Assembly (NCBI RefSeq): GCF_000196675.2
Contig: NC_015312.1
Span: 1,116,001-1,180,000, forward strand
Source of the DNA: Pseudonocardia benzenivorans CB1190
GTDB taxonomy: Bacteria; Actinomycetota; Actinomycetes; Mycobacteriales; Pseudonocardiaceae
Direction of reading: 5' to 3'
DNA: 64,000 nucleotides
In this document: positions 25,305-34,122 of the stretch, in pieces
How positions within the stretch are numbered: position 1 is the stretch's first letter
Layout of the letters: each line of letters opens with the position of its first letter
Translations under genes and position numbers: made by a program
The notes under the pieces: model-generated
Databases searched by the model: none
Seen by the model: only the letters and a program-made list of their open reading frames with translations
Told to the model about the DNA's origin: nothing

Positions 25305-28028
25305 GTGGACGGACTGCAGCGTTGTGGGCTGTCCGGTTGCGGAATACTGATCACGAGCGCCAATCCCGGGCGGCCCGATCGGCTCTACTGCTCGCCGACG
25401 CACCGCGCGGCCGCGCGGCAGGCCCGGCGCGAAGCGAGCCGGCAGAGCCGGGCCGCAGCGGCGCAGCCCGCGCCGCCTCCTCCCGGGCGGACGGTCGACT
25501 CGGAGATCTGGGCGGTGCTCGCCGCCGCGGGGTTGGTGCCGCCGACGGGCGCCGCGGGGTTGGTGCCGCCGACCGCCGGTGCCGGGTTGGTCGCGCCGAC
25601 CGCCGACGCCGCGTTGGTTCCGCCGACCGGCGCCGCTGAGCCGACCTCGACCCCGGCGCCGGCGCCGGACGGTGCGGCCGGAGTGCCGCCCGCCCCCGTC
25701 CGGGTCGCGCCGGTTCCGGCGAGCCGCGACGCCTGCGATGTCGTTGTCGCGTCGCCGGACGACCCCGACGCCTTGCCCCTCGACCAACGGGCCCGGCCCG
25801 TGCCCGCACCTCCTGTGCTCCGGACTGCCGCGGTCGTCGACCCTGCGCCTGGGGGTGTTGCGCCTGGGGGTGTGGCGCCTGCAGGTTCTGCGCCTGGAGG
25901 TGTGGCGCCCGGGGGCGTGGCGCCGGGTAATGCCGCGGCAGCTGTGTCTCTGCCTGGGGGCGCTGTCGCCGGCCGCCCGGCGGCGGGCGTCGCGGCGCCT
26001 GGCGATGCTCCGTCCAGCGGCGCCGCGCCTGGCAGTGCAGCGCCTCGCAGTGCCGCGCCCGGCGAGCCTGCGCCGGTCGCAGGTATCGCGTCGACGGACG
26101 GGGTTGCGGCCGCCGGACCCTCTGCCGTCGGGATCGCGGCCGCCGCACTCGTCGCGTTGGGGCTGGCCAGGATCGACCCGCCGCCCGACGCGCCCGCCCC
26201 TGGTTCGGACCCGGGCGGCGAGCTGTGGCGGCGCGAGAGGTCGGGCAGCGGGGTGCTCGACGGTCGGGCGGACGCGCCCGGGGCCGGGGCCGATGCGCCC
26301 GCGGACCCGTCCGTGCTCGGAGGAACAGCCACGTGCCCGGGGCGTGCGGCGCAGGACGACGACGCCGTTCTCCCCGGTACACCGTCCGAGGAATCGACTC
26401 CCGACAGGTCCGGTGGGGACGGGGGAGCGCCGGCCGAGTTGCCGGCTCCGGGACCGTCGCGTTCCGAGCGGTCCGACGGCGGACTGTCCGCCGTCGAAGC
26501 GTCTGGCGTCGAAGCGTCCGGCGACGAACCCGCGGACCGCGGACCAGTCGGGTCCTCGGCGCCGGAATCGCCGTCGTCCGGACCGCCTGCACCGGCGTCG
26601 ACGGCGCCCGGGAGGGCGGGGACGGTAGCCGAGGCGCCGCGTTCCCAGGCCACTCGACGGGGCGTCGTGCTGCCCCGCCCGCGGCCGGAGGGACCGGTCA
26701 CCGGCCGGCCGCGCGCCCCTCGGCCGGCGCGGACCCCATCGGCGCCGACCGGCCGCCGCCGTCGGGTGCTCGTCGCCCTCGGCGCGGTGGGCCTCCTGGT
26801 CGCGGGCTACGGACTGACCGCGTCGAGCCCCGACATCGGCGCGACCAGCCCGTCGGTACTGGCCGTCCCGCAGCTGTCGGGCGAGCGGGAGTGGGCCGAC
26901 CGGGCGCAGGTCGTGCTGGCGTCGGTCGACTCGCAGCTCGACGTGATCGCGAAGGCCGAGTCCGAGTGGTACGCCGTCCCCGCCTCGCTGCGCGCGACCC
27001 GCGCCGACGCGCTCGACCGGTTGCTCCGCCGCAAGGCCTACCTGGAGACACAGCGAACGCTGCTGCAGACCCAGCTCGCCACGTACAAGTCCTTGACCAG
27101 CGCCAACGACGATCTGCGACGCACCGAGCAGCAGCTGGCCTACATCCGGCGCGAGCTCGACATCGCGACCGACCCCGCGCGGCGCACCCCGGCGCAGGCG
27201 GCGCTGGTCGCCGCGCTGGAGGAGAACCGGCGGACGCTGGAGCGTCGGCGCGACGCCAAGCGCGCGGAGGTGCAGGGCCTGTCCGGCGACGTGGCAGGGG
27301 CCGCGACGGTCCCGCTCGTCGACGACCCCGCGCTCACCGACCGTGCAGCCGCCGAGGTGCGTCGCGTCGTAGAGGACCCGACGGCCCCGCCGCCGCACCG
27401 CACGGGCGGTGCCGACCAGCGGCCGGACGCCGTCAGCGGCCGCGGCCAGCACCGCGACGGCTCGCCCGTGCCGGAGATCGGCACCGGCGCGCCACCGGAC
27501 CCCGGCCGGGCGTCGGACGACGTCTCGGCGCTCGCCTCGTCGCGCGGGCCCGTCGAACGCGTCGTCGAGCCGGTGGCCCACGCCGAGTCGGTGCCCGCGC
27601 CGGGCCGGGCGTCGTCGGACGACCCGCCCCCGAACCGTGCGCCGTCGTTCCGTGCCGCGTCCGCCGACCAGCCGCAGGCCCCGCCGGCCGAGGTCCGGGC
27701 CGCGGAGCCGCCGCCCGCCGACGCCCCGCAGGCCGCCGCCACGCCCCCGCAGGCCGCCGAGACGGCACCGCAGGCGGCCGAGCCCGCCCCGCGCGCCGCC
27801 GAGCCGGCACCGGCGCCCCGGACGGCCGGGGCGTCCGGGTCCGCGGCACCGTCCGGGAACGCCGGGTTCGTCGACACCATGGCGCCGAGCTGGTCGTGGA
27901 TGTCACCGGGAACGGCGCAGGCCGCGAATGCCACGGCCAAGCGGGCGATCGAGCAGGGGGAGCAGGCGCCGCCCGAGACGTCGGGGTCCGCCGACGGCTC
28001 CGGGGACGACGAACAGCCGGTCGGCTGA
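25305..28028 (+). CDS. Zinc-ribbon / TM / coiled-coil protein of unknown function
   Basis: 907 aa. The N-terminus has a compact Cys/His knuckle: RCGLSGC, then YCSPTHR after about 18 residues, followed by basic RQARREASRQSR; this resembles CGNR-type zinc fingers. About 430 residues of Pro/Ala/Gly low complexity follow, with 10-aa GLVPPTGAA and 5-aa GVAPG repeats. One membrane helix (VLVALGAVGLLVAGYGL, near residue 490) leads to a predicted coiled coil (RRKAYLETQRTLLQTQLATY) and a second disordered tail. I chose the GTG at 25305 after a G-rich Shine-Dalgarno site; GTG 25296 is possible. Domain order suggests a cytoplasmic zinc knuckle with an outside coiled coil. No function known. Confidence 0.72.
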   Translation: MDGLQRCGLSGCGILITSANPGRPDRLYCSPTHRAAARQARREASRQSRAAAAQPAPPPPGRTVDSEIWAVLAAAGLVPPTGAAGLVPPTAGAGLVAPTADAALVPPTGAAEPTSTPAPAPDGAAGVPPAPVRVAPVPASRDACDVVVASPDDPDALPLDQRARPVPAPPVLRTAAVVDPAPGGVAPGGVAPAGSAPGGVAPGGVAPGNAAAAVSLPGGAVAGRPAAGVAAPGDAPSSGAAPGSAAPRSAAPGEPAPVAGIASTDGVAAAGPSAVGIAAAALVALGLARIDPPPDAPAPGSDPGGELWRRERSGSGVLDGRADAPGAGADAPADPSVLGGTATCPGRAAQDDDAVLPGTPSEESTPDRSGGDGGAPAELPAPGPSRSERSDGGLSAVEASGVEASGDEPADRGPVGSSAPESPSSGPPAPASTAPGRAGTVAEAPRSQATRRGVVLPRPRPEGPVTGRPRAPRPARTPSAPTGRRRRVLVALGAVGLLVAGYGLTASSPDIGATSPSVLAVPQLSGEREWADRAQVVLASVDSQLDVIAKAESEWYAVPASLRATRADALDRLLRRKAYLETQRTLLQTQLATYKSLTSANDDLRRTEQQLAYIRRELDIATDPARRTPAQAALVAALEENRRTLERRRDAKRAEVQGLSGDVAGAATVPLVDDPALTDRAAAEVRRVVEDPTAPPPHRTGGADQRPDAVSGRGQHRDGSPVPEIGTGAPPDPGRASDDVSALASSRGPVERVVEPVAHAESVPAPGRASSDDPPPNRAPSFRAASADQPQAPPAEVRAAEPPPADAPQAAATPPQAAETAPQAAEPAPRAAEPAPAPRTAGASGSAAPSGNAGFVDTMAPSWSWMSPGTAQAANATAKRAIEQGEQAPPETSGSADGSGDDEQPVG
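25527..25640. repeat. 30-bp imperfect tandem repeat in coding sequence
   Basis: About four imperfect copies of a 30-bp unit encode AGLVPPTGA-like decapeptides in the 907-aa protein. Likely variable between strains. Confidence 0.75.
25849..25932. repeat. 15-bp tandem repeat (GGVAP) in coding sequence
   Basis: Five to six imperfect copies of a 15-bp unit (CCTGGGGGTGTTGCG type) encode PGGVA pentapeptides in the disordered region of the 907-aa protein. Confidence 0.75.
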
Positions 28029-28085
28029 CGCCGATCGGGTCCCGGCACGCCCGCGTGGCGGCACCACCCCGGGCACCGTCGCAGG

Positions 28086-28091
28086 TAGCGT
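28086..28091 (+). promoter_or_regulatory. -10 box TAGCGT before the TIGR02569 gene
   Basis: TAGCGT ends 7 nt before the GTG at 28099, indicating a leaderless transcript separate from the upstream gene. Confidence 0.5.
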
Positions 28092-28098
28092 GCGTGCT

Positions 28099-28938
28099 GT
28101 GACCGCAGCTCACGCAGCCGCCGCTGATCCGGCGCGACCCGGAGCCGGCGAAGCCCTGCCCCAGCACGTCCGTACGGCGTTCGGTGTGGCCGACGCCCCG
28201 CCACGCCCGGTCGCGTGGGCGGGCCAGCGTGCCTGGCAGTGCGGCGACGCGCTGATCCGGCCGGTGTCGGACAACGCCGTCGCCGCCTGGTCGGCAGGGG
28301 TGCTGGAGAACCTCGAGGTCGAGGGGGTGCGGCTGGCACGGCCGCTGCGGTCGTCGGACGGGCGTTGGGTCGTGGCCGGGTGGGCGGCGTGCCGGTTCCT
28401 GCCGGGCAGCGCCGAACCGCGTTACGACGACGTCGTCGCCGCCGCGATGCGCCTGCACGCGGCGACGGCGACCGTGCTGCGCCCGCGGCTGCTCGACGAC
28501 CGCGACGACGTGCTGTCCCGCTCGGTGTCGGCGGCCTTCGGCGAGCGCAGGCTGACCCTCGACGGCGCCACGGGCGGTGACCTGTTCACCGAGCTGGGCG
28601 CGCATCGGCGACCGATCAAGCTGACGCCGCAGGTCGTGCACGGCGAGCTGTTCGGCGCGGTCCTGTTCGACGCCGACGGCAGCCCGGCCGTCCTCGATCT
28701 CGTCCCGTTCTGGCGGCCCGCGGAGTGGGCGGCGGCGGTCATCGTCGTCGACGCGCTGGCCTGGGGCGGCGCCGATGCGGGCATCCTCGAACGCTGGGCG
28801 CACCTGGCGGAGTGGCCGCAGGCGTTGCTGCGCGCCCTGCTGTACCGGCTGGCGCTGCACGCCCAGCACCCGGAGGGCAGCGTCGAGTCGCTCGCCGGCC
28901 TGGAGCGGGCCGCCGGCCTGATCAGCGCCCGGCTCTGA
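28099..28938 (+). CDS. TIGR02569 family protein (Rv3205c-like)
   Basis: 279 aa, counterpart of mycobacterial Rv3205c, which lies beside moeZ. The fold looks like an aminoglycoside-phosphotransferase/kinase-like protein: VVHGELFGAVLFDADGSPAV and VLDLVPFWRPAEW occupy the places of the HGD and D-catalytic loops, but the catalytic residues differ (HGE), so activity is doubtful. The GTG at 28099 has a TAGCGT box 7 nt upstream. A weak hairpin (CCTCACA...TGTGAGG) follows at 28942-28970. Function unknown. Confidence 0.85.
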   Translation: MTAAHAAAADPARPGAGEALPQHVRTAFGVADAPPRPVAWAGQRAWQCGDALIRPVSDNAVAAWSAGVLENLEVEGVRLARPLRSSDGRWVVAGWAACRFLPGSAEPRYDDVVAAAMRLHAATATVLRPRLLDDRDDVLSRSVSAAFGERRLTLDGATGGDLFTELGAHRRPIKLTPQVVHGELFGAVLFDADGSPAVLDLVPFWRPAEWAAAVIVVDALAWGGADAGILERWAHLAEWPQALLRALLYRLALHAQHPEGSVESLAGLERAAGLISARL

Positions 28939-28941
28939 GCC

Positions 28942-28970
28942 CCTCACACCTACCGTCCGGCCATGTGAGG
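28942..28970 (+). terminator. Weak hairpin after TIGR02569 gene
   Basis: CCTCACA and TGTGAGG can pair (7 bp) around a 15-nt loop just after the stop at 28938. This may end the upstream transcript before narK. Confidence 0.4.
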
Positions 28971-29022
28971 ACCCCGTTGCGTCGATGACACGCACGGCCA
29001 CGGCGAGGTAATCCGCGCTTCC

Positions 29023-29028
29023 TAGCGT
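29023..29028 (+). promoter_or_regulatory. -10 box TAGCGT for narK
   Basis: TAGCGT lies 38 nt upstream of the narK GTG. Unlike the leaderless genes, narK has a short leader with GGGAGG at 29055-29060. Confidence 0.4.
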
Positions 29029-29066
29029 CGCCACCGATTCGATCGGCGAGCGGCGGGAGGCCACAC

Positions 29067-30449
29067 GTGACCCTCACGGATGTCACGGACGAGCAGCGGA
29101 CGGGCCGGGCACGACTCGGCGGACGGTGGATCGAGGACTGGGAGCCGGAGGACGCGGGCTTCTGGGAGCGGACCGGCCGCGCGGTGGCGAACCGCAACCT
29201 GTGGGCGTCGATCTTCGTCGAGCACGTCGGGTTCTCGGTGTGGACCCTGTGGTCGGTGTTCGTGCTGTTCATGGGCCCGGAGTACGGCGTCGACGCGGCC
29301 GGCAAGTTCTTCCTCGGCGCGACCGCGACGCTGGTCGGTGCGGTCCTGCGGGTGCCGTACACGTTCGCGGTGGCCCGGTTCGGCGGCCGCAACTGGACGA
29401 TCGTGTCGGGCCTGCTGCTCCTGGTCCCCACGGTCGCGGCGGCGTTCGTCCTGCAGCCCGGCACGCCGTACGCGGTGTTCGTGCTGATGGCGGCGCTGGC
29501 CGGGTTCGGCGGCGGGAACTTCGCGTCGTCGATGACGAACATCAACACGTTCTTCCCGGAGGGCCGCAAGGGCACCGCGCTGGGCCTCAACGCCGGGGGC
29601 GGCAACCTGGGCGTCGCCGTCATCCAGCTGGTCGCGCTGCTGGTGATCGCGACCGCGGGCGCCGGGCACCCGAAGCTGCTGCTGGCCGTCTACATCCCGC
29701 TGATCGTGATCTGCGCGGTGTGCGCGGCGCTGTTCATGGACAACATCTCCAGCGTCCGCAACGACACCGGCGCGTTCCGGCTCGCCGTCGCCGACCGGGA
29801 CACCACGATCATGTCGTTCCTCTACATCGGCACCTTCGGCTCGTTCATCGGCTACAGCTTCGCGTTCGGGCTGGTCCTGCAGACGCAGTTCGGCCGCACC
29901 CCGCTCCAGGCGGCGGCGCTGACGTTCATCGGCCCGCTGCTGGGCTCGTTCATCCGTCCGCTGGGCGGCTGGCTGGCCGACCGCTTCGGCGGCGCCCGCG
30001 TCACGACGGTGAACTTCGTGGCGATGGCCGCCGCGACGGTCGTGTGCATCGTGGCGTCGGGCATGAAGTCGCTGCCGCTGTTCGTCGCCGGGTTCATCGC
30101 GCTCTTCGTGTTCTCCGGCGTCGGCAACGGCTCGACGTACAAGATGATCCCCGCGATCTTCCGGCGGAAGGCGTTGGCGCGCATCGCCTCCGGTGCCTCG
30201 TCGCGCGAGGAGGCCCTGCTGGCGGCGCGGCGCGTCTCGGGTGCGGCGATCGGTCTCATCTCGGCGGTCGGCGCGCTCGGCGGGCTGCTGATCAACCTGG
30301 CGTTCCGCCAGTCGTTCGCCGCGGCCAAGTCGGGCGTCCCGGCGTTCTGGGTGTTCTTCGCCTTCTACCTGGTGTGCACCGTCGTGACGGTCGCGGTCTA
30401 CCTGCGCTCGCCGGCGCGCGCTGCCGTCGGTGCGCCGGTGCCGGTGTGA
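29067..30449 (+). CDS. narK: Nitrate/nitrite transporter (MFS, NarK type)
   Basis: 460 aa, about 12 membrane helices. The nitrate signature is clear: GFGGGNFASSMTNINTFFPE followed by GRKG near residues 150-172, and GVGNGSTYKMIPAIF near 352 as the second. Conserved Arg residues of the NarK/NRT family lie in the helices (VLRVPYTFAVARFGGR). It carries nitrate in (and perhaps nitrite out) across the inner membrane. The GTG at 29067 follows GGGAGG. It opens the nitrate-assimilation block and is followed by a GlnR-type site and the reductase genes. Confidence 0.95.
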   Translation: MTLTDVTDEQRTGRARLGGRWIEDWEPEDAGFWERTGRAVANRNLWASIFVEHVGFSVWTLWSVFVLFMGPEYGVDAAGKFFLGATATLVGAVLRVPYTFAVARFGGRNWTIVSGLLLLVPTVAAAFVLQPGTPYAVFVLMAALAGFGGGNFASSMTNINTFFPEGRKGTALGLNAGGGNLGVAVIQLVALLVIATAGAGHPKLLLAVYIPLIVICAVCAALFMDNISSVRNDTGAFRLAVADRDTTIMSFLYIGTFGSFIGYSFAFGLVLQTQFGRTPLQAAALTFIGPLLGSFIRPLGGWLADRFGGARVTTVNFVAMAAATVVCIVASGMKSLPLFVAGFIALFVFSGVGNGSTYKMIPAIFRRKALARIASGASSREEALLAARRVSGAAIGLISAVGALGGLLINLAFRQSFAAAKSGVPAFWVFFAFYLVCTVVTVAVYLRSPARAAVGAPVPV

Positions 30450-30459
30450 GGTCGTCGGT

Positions 30460-30497
30460 GTCACCTGCTGGAAACGTCGTCGAACCACGTCCGGTAC
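30460..30497 (+). promoter_or_regulatory. GlnR-type box upstream of nitrate reductase
   Basis: GTCAC-N6-GAAAC at 30460-30475 matches the GlnR half-site pair GTnAC-N6-GAAAC exactly. A second, weaker pair (GAACC-N6-GGTAC, 3 of 5 each) follows in the expected 11-bp phase. The site ends 14 bp before the ATG at 30512. GlnR activates nitrate genes in actinobacteria, so nitrogen control is likely. Confidence 0.6.
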
Positions 30498-30511
30498 GTG
30501 GCCGTCCGACG

Positions 30512-32572
30512 ATGGCCCGCATGCCCGCCGACACGCACTGCCCGTACTGCGCGCTGCAGTGCGGGATGACGGTCGGCGGCGCGGGCACGGTCGCGCCGCG
30601 GGAGTTCCCCACCAACCGGGGCGGGCTGTGCCAGAAGGGCTGGACCGCCGGGTCGCTGCTGTCGCACCCCGACCGGCTGACCACGCCGCTCGTCGACGGT
30701 GTGCCCGCGTCGTGGGACTCCGCGATCGGGCACGTGGCGGACCGGATCCGGGACCTGCAGGCGGCGTACGGACCGGACTCCGTCGCGGTCTTCGGCGGCG
30801 GCGGGCTGACCAACGAGAAGGCGTACCTGCTGGGGCGCTTCGCCCGCGTCGCGCTGGGGACCTCGCAGATCGACTACAACGGCCGGTTCTGCATGTCCTC
30901 GGCCGCCGCGGCCGGTAACCGGGCGTTCGGGATCGACCGCGGGCTGCCGTTCCCGGTGACCGACCTCGACGACGCGGAGGTCGTCGTACTGGCGGGCGCG
31001 AACGTCGCCGAGACGATGCCGCCGCTGATGGGGCACCTGACCGGGGCCCGGCTGGTCGTCGTCGACCCCCGGCGGACGCCGACGGCCGAGCGCGCGGTCG
31101 CGGCGGGCGGGTTGCACCTGCAGCCGGTGCCGGGCACCGACCTGGTGCTCGCGCTGGGCCTGCTGCACGCCGCGGTCACCGAGGGGCTGGTCGACCGCGC
31201 CTTCGTCGAGCAGCGGACCAGCGGGTTCGACGACGCCTGGCGGCTCGCCGCACAGTGGTGGCCCGAACGGGCCGAGCGGGCGTGTGGGGTCGCGGCCACG
31301 GACATGCGGACGGTCGTGTCGTGGCTGGCCGGCTCCGCGCGCCGCTACGTGCTCACCGCGCGCGGGGCCGAGCAGCACGCGCACGGCGTCGACACGGTGA
31401 CGGCGTGGATCAACCTCTCGCTCGCACTGGGACTGCCCGGCACCCCGGGATCGGGCTTCGGCACGATCACCGGGCAGGGGAACGGACAGGGTGGCCGTGA
31501 GCACGGGCAGAAGGCCGACCAGCTGCCCGGCTACCGGCGCATCGACGATCCCGCCGCCCGCGCCCACGTCGCGGCGGTGTGGGGTGTCGATGCGGACTCG
31601 CTGCCCGGGCCCGGGCGCAGTGCCGTCGAGCTGATCGACGCGATCGGCACCCCCGGCGGGCCGCGTGCGCTGCTGGTGTTCGGGTCGAACCTGCGGGTGT
31701 CCGCGCCGGACGCCGCGCGCGTCGCCGCCAAGCTCGACGCGCTGGACCTCCTCGTCGTCGCGGACTTCCTGCCCGGCGAGACCGCCCGGCGGGCCGACGT
31801 CGTGCTCCCCGTCGCCCAGTGGGCCGAGGAGGAGGGCACGCTCACCAACCTCGAGGGACGGGTGCTGCGTCGCCGGCGGGCGCTCGACCCGCCGCCCGGC
31901 GTCCGCACCGACCTCGACGTCATCACCGGACTGGCCGCCGCACTGGGGTTCGGTGGCTTCCCCACGACGCCGCGCGCGGTCTTCGACGAGCTGCGCGCGG
32001 CGTCGGCGGGCGGCCCCGCCGACTACTCGGGCATCACCTGGGACCGGCTGGACGCGGGCGAGGCCCTGCACTGGCCGTGCCCGGAGCCCGGCCACCCCGG
32101 CACCCCGCGGCTGTTCCTCGACCGCTTCGCCCATCCCGACGGTCGGGCGCGGCTCGTGCCCGTCGACCACGTGCCGGCCGCGGAGCTGCCCGACGACCCG
32201 TATCCGTTGCGCGCCACCACCGGCCGGGTGCTGGTGCACTACCAGTCCGGGGCGCAGACGCGGCGGGTCGAGGAGCTCGCCGCGGTGGTGCCCGACGTGT
32301 TCGTCGAGGTCCACCCGGACACCGCCGCCCGCGCCGGGCTCGTCGACGGTGCCTGGGCACGGGTCGAGTCACGCCGCGGGCGCGTGCTCGCCCGCGTCCG
32401 GTGCGTCCTGTCGGTCCGGCCGGACACGGTGTTCCTGCCCTTCCACTTCGGCGACGGCCAGGCCGCGAACCTGCTCACCAACCCCGTGCTCGACCCGGTC
32501 AGCCGGATGCCGGAGTTCAAGGTCGCCGCGGTCCGGCTGCTCCCCGTGAGCGGCGAGGCGGTGTCGGCATGA
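30512..32572 (+). CDS. nasA: Assimilatory nitrate reductase, catalytic subunit
   Basis: 686 aa molybdopterin oxidoreductase. The N-terminal [4Fe-4S] ligands CPYCALQC and CQKGW are at residues 10-17 and 40-44, followed by the bis-MGD domains; MNPLFVEQRT-like and QNGQGGREHGQKADQLPG segments (GQGNGQGG near residue 325) fit NasA/NarB. No Tat signal is present, as expected for the cytoplasmic assimilatory enzyme. Reduces nitrate to nitrite. ATG 30512 or ATG 30521 are both possible. The TGA overlaps the ATG of the flavoprotein partner. Confidence 0.93.
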   Translation: MARMPADTHCPYCALQCGMTVGGAGTVAPREFPTNRGGLCQKGWTAGSLLSHPDRLTTPLVDGVPASWDSAIGHVADRIRDLQAAYGPDSVAVFGGGGLTNEKAYLLGRFARVALGTSQIDYNGRFCMSSAAAAGNRAFGIDRGLPFPVTDLDDAEVVVLAGANVAETMPPLMGHLTGARLVVVDPRRTPTAERAVAAGGLHLQPVPGTDLVLALGLLHAAVTEGLVDRAFVEQRTSGFDDAWRLAAQWWPERAERACGVAATDMRTVVSWLAGSARRYVLTARGAEQHAHGVDTVTAWINLSLALGLPGTPGSGFGTITGQGNGQGGREHGQKADQLPGYRRIDDPAARAHVAAVWGVDADSLPGPGRSAVELIDAIGTPGGPRALLVFGSNLRVSAPDAARVAAKLDALDLLVVADFLPGETARRADVVLPVAQWAEEEGTLTNLEGRVLRRRRALDPPPGVRTDLDVITGLAAALGFGGFPTTPRAVFDELRAASAGGPADYSGITWDRLDAGEALHWPCPEPGHPGTPRLFLDRFAHPDGRARLVPVDHVPAAELPDDPYPLRATTGRVLVHYQSGAQTRRVEELAAVVPDVFVEVHPDTAARAGLVDGAWARVESRRGRVLARVRCVLSVRPDTVFLPFHFGDGQAANLLTNPVLDPVSRMPEFKVAAVRLLPVSGEAVSA

Positions 32573-34122
32573 GGCGGATCGTGGTGGTGGGCAACGGGAT
32601 GGTCGGCGCCCGGTTCGCCGACGAGGTGCGCCGCCGCGGGGGCGCCCGGCTGACCGTCGTCGGCGCGGAGTCGCATCCCGCCTACAACCGGGTGCTGCTC
32701 TCGACGGTCCTCGCCGGCGGGGTCGCCCCGTCGGCGATCGCGTTGCAGCCCACCGGCTGGGCCGCCGACCACGGCATCGACGTGCGCTCGGGCGTCGCGG
32801 CCACGTCGATCGACCCGGTGGCACGCACGGTGACCTGCTCCGACGGCGCGCTACTGCGCTACGACGACCTCGTGCTCGCCACCGGCAGCCGGGCCTGGCT
32901 GCCGCCGGTGCCGGGCCTGCCGGGACCGGGCGTCGTACCGTTCCGCGACCTCGACGACTGCCTCGCCATCCTCGACATGGCCCGTCCCGGTGCGCGGCTG
33001 GCCGTCCTCGGCGGCGGGCTGCTCGGTCTGGAGGCCGCCCGCGGGCTCGCCGCGCGGGGCGTCGAGGTCACCGTCGTCCACCCGGCGGGGCACCTGATGG
33101 AACGTCAGCTCGACGCGGGCGCCGGCGCGGTGCTGGCCGACGTCGTCGACCGGCTCGGGGTCCGGCTGCTGGTCGGCGTCGGTGCAGTCTCCTGGGCGCC
33201 GGGTGTGGGTCTGACCTGCGACGACGGCTCGCTGCTCGCCGTGGACGGGCTGGTCGTCGCCGCCGGTGTGCGGGCGGAGACCGGGCTGGCCGCCGACGCG
33301 GGCGCACGGGTCGACCGCGGCATCGTCGTCGACGACCGGCTCGCCGCCTCGCTGCCGGACGTCCACGCCATCGGCGACTGCGCCCAGCACGACGGAGCCC
33401 CACCCGGGCTGGTCCAGCCGGGCTGGGAGCAGGCGGCGGTGCTGGCCGACCTGCTCACCGGCGCCGACCCGGCCGCGCGCTACCGCGGCACCCGGGCCGT
33501 CACCCGGCTCAAGGCCCGCGGGGTGGACCTGACCGCCGTCGGCGACGTCCACGCCGAGGACGACGACGCCACGGAGCTGTTGCGGCTCACCGACTCCCGG
33601 CGCGGCCGGTACGCGAAGCTGGCGCTGCGCGACGACCGCGTCGTCGGCGGGATCATGATCGGCTTCCCGGACGCCGCGGCGTCGGTGATCCAGCTGCACG
33701 ACACCGGGTCGCCCGCACCGTCGGACCGGCTCGCGCTGCTGCTCGGGCGGGCCCTGCCGGGCGAGGCGACGCCCACGGCCGACCCCGGGCGGCTGCCCGC
33801 GGCTGCGGTGGTGTGCCGGTGCAACACCGTCACCAAGGGGGCGCTCGTCACCGCCTGGCGCTCCGGGGCCACCGACCTCGGCGCCCTGCGCACCGCCACC
33901 CGCGCCGGCACCGGTTGCGGCAGCTGCGCCGCGACCGTCGAGGGCATCTGCGGGTGGCTGGCCGCGACGGACGCGCCCGCCGATCCGGCGCCGCCCCAGC
34001 TGCAGGAACGGCACTTTCCCGCAGCCCAGTTGCAGGAAAGTGCCGTTCCTGCAGGACGGGACGGCCCCACCACGCAGGACGACGAGCCCGCGCACGACTA
34101 CGACAGGGAGGGGGCGGCATGA
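32569..34122 (+). CDS. FAD oxidoreductase, nitrate reductase electron-transfer partner
   Basis: 517 aa. Two Rossmann motifs (VVVGNGMVGARF and VLGGGLLGLEAARG) and a BFD-type [2Fe-2S] domain near residues 414-452 (CRCNTVTKG, GTGCGSC). This is the layout of NasB/NasC-like subunits feeding NAD(P)H electrons to NasA, or of the N-terminal half of NirB. Its start overlaps nasA and its stop overlaps nirB. The last 40 residues are encoded by the 53-bp palindrome ([19 protein letters not shown]) and look unrelated to the family; they are an insertion or extension at the C-terminus. Confidence 0.9.
   Translation: MRRIVVVGNGMVGARFADEVRRRGGARLTVVGAESHPAYNRVLLSTVLAGGVAPSAIALQPTGWAADHGIDVRSGVAATSIDPVARTVTCSDGALLRYDDLVLATGSRAWLPPVPGLPGPGVVPFRDLDDCLAILDMARPGARLAVLGGGLLGLEAARGLAARGVEVTVVHPAGHLMERQLDAGAGAVLADVVDRLGVRLLVGVGAVSWAPGVGLTCDDGSLLAVDGLVVAAGVRAETGLAADAGARVDRGIVVDDRLAASLPDVHAIGDCAQHDGAPPGLVQPGWEQAAVLADLLTGADPAARYRGTRAVTRLKARGVDLTAVGDVHAEDDDATELLRLTDSRRGRYAKLALRDDRVVGGIMIGFPDAAASVIQLHDTGSPAPSDRLALLLGRALPGEATPTADPGRLPAAAVVCRCNTVTKGALVTAWRSGATDLGALRTATRAGTGCGSCAATVEGICGWLAATDAPADPAPPQLQERHFPAAQLQESAVPAGRDGPTTQDDEPAHDYDREGAA
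34000..34054. repeat. 53-bp palindromic repeat, copy A (inside a gene)
   Basis: Core 34001-34053. Arms of 20 bp (CTGCAGGAACGGCACTTTCC and its complement) flank a 15-nt centre that can also form a short GCA/TGC helix. It is the same element as copies B (38970-39022) and C (53466-53518). Here it is read through as the C-terminal coding sequence of the flavoprotein gene. Confidence 0.95.

Noticed and set aside
23868-27581. Frame of about 1237 codons on the minus strand opposite moeZ and the 907-aa gene
   Set aside because: Antisense to moeZ for a third of its length; no recognisable domain.
28976-28991. GlnR box upstream of narK
   Set aside because: Only GTTGC-N6-GACAC in reverse orientation, with no second pair; too weak to list as a feature.
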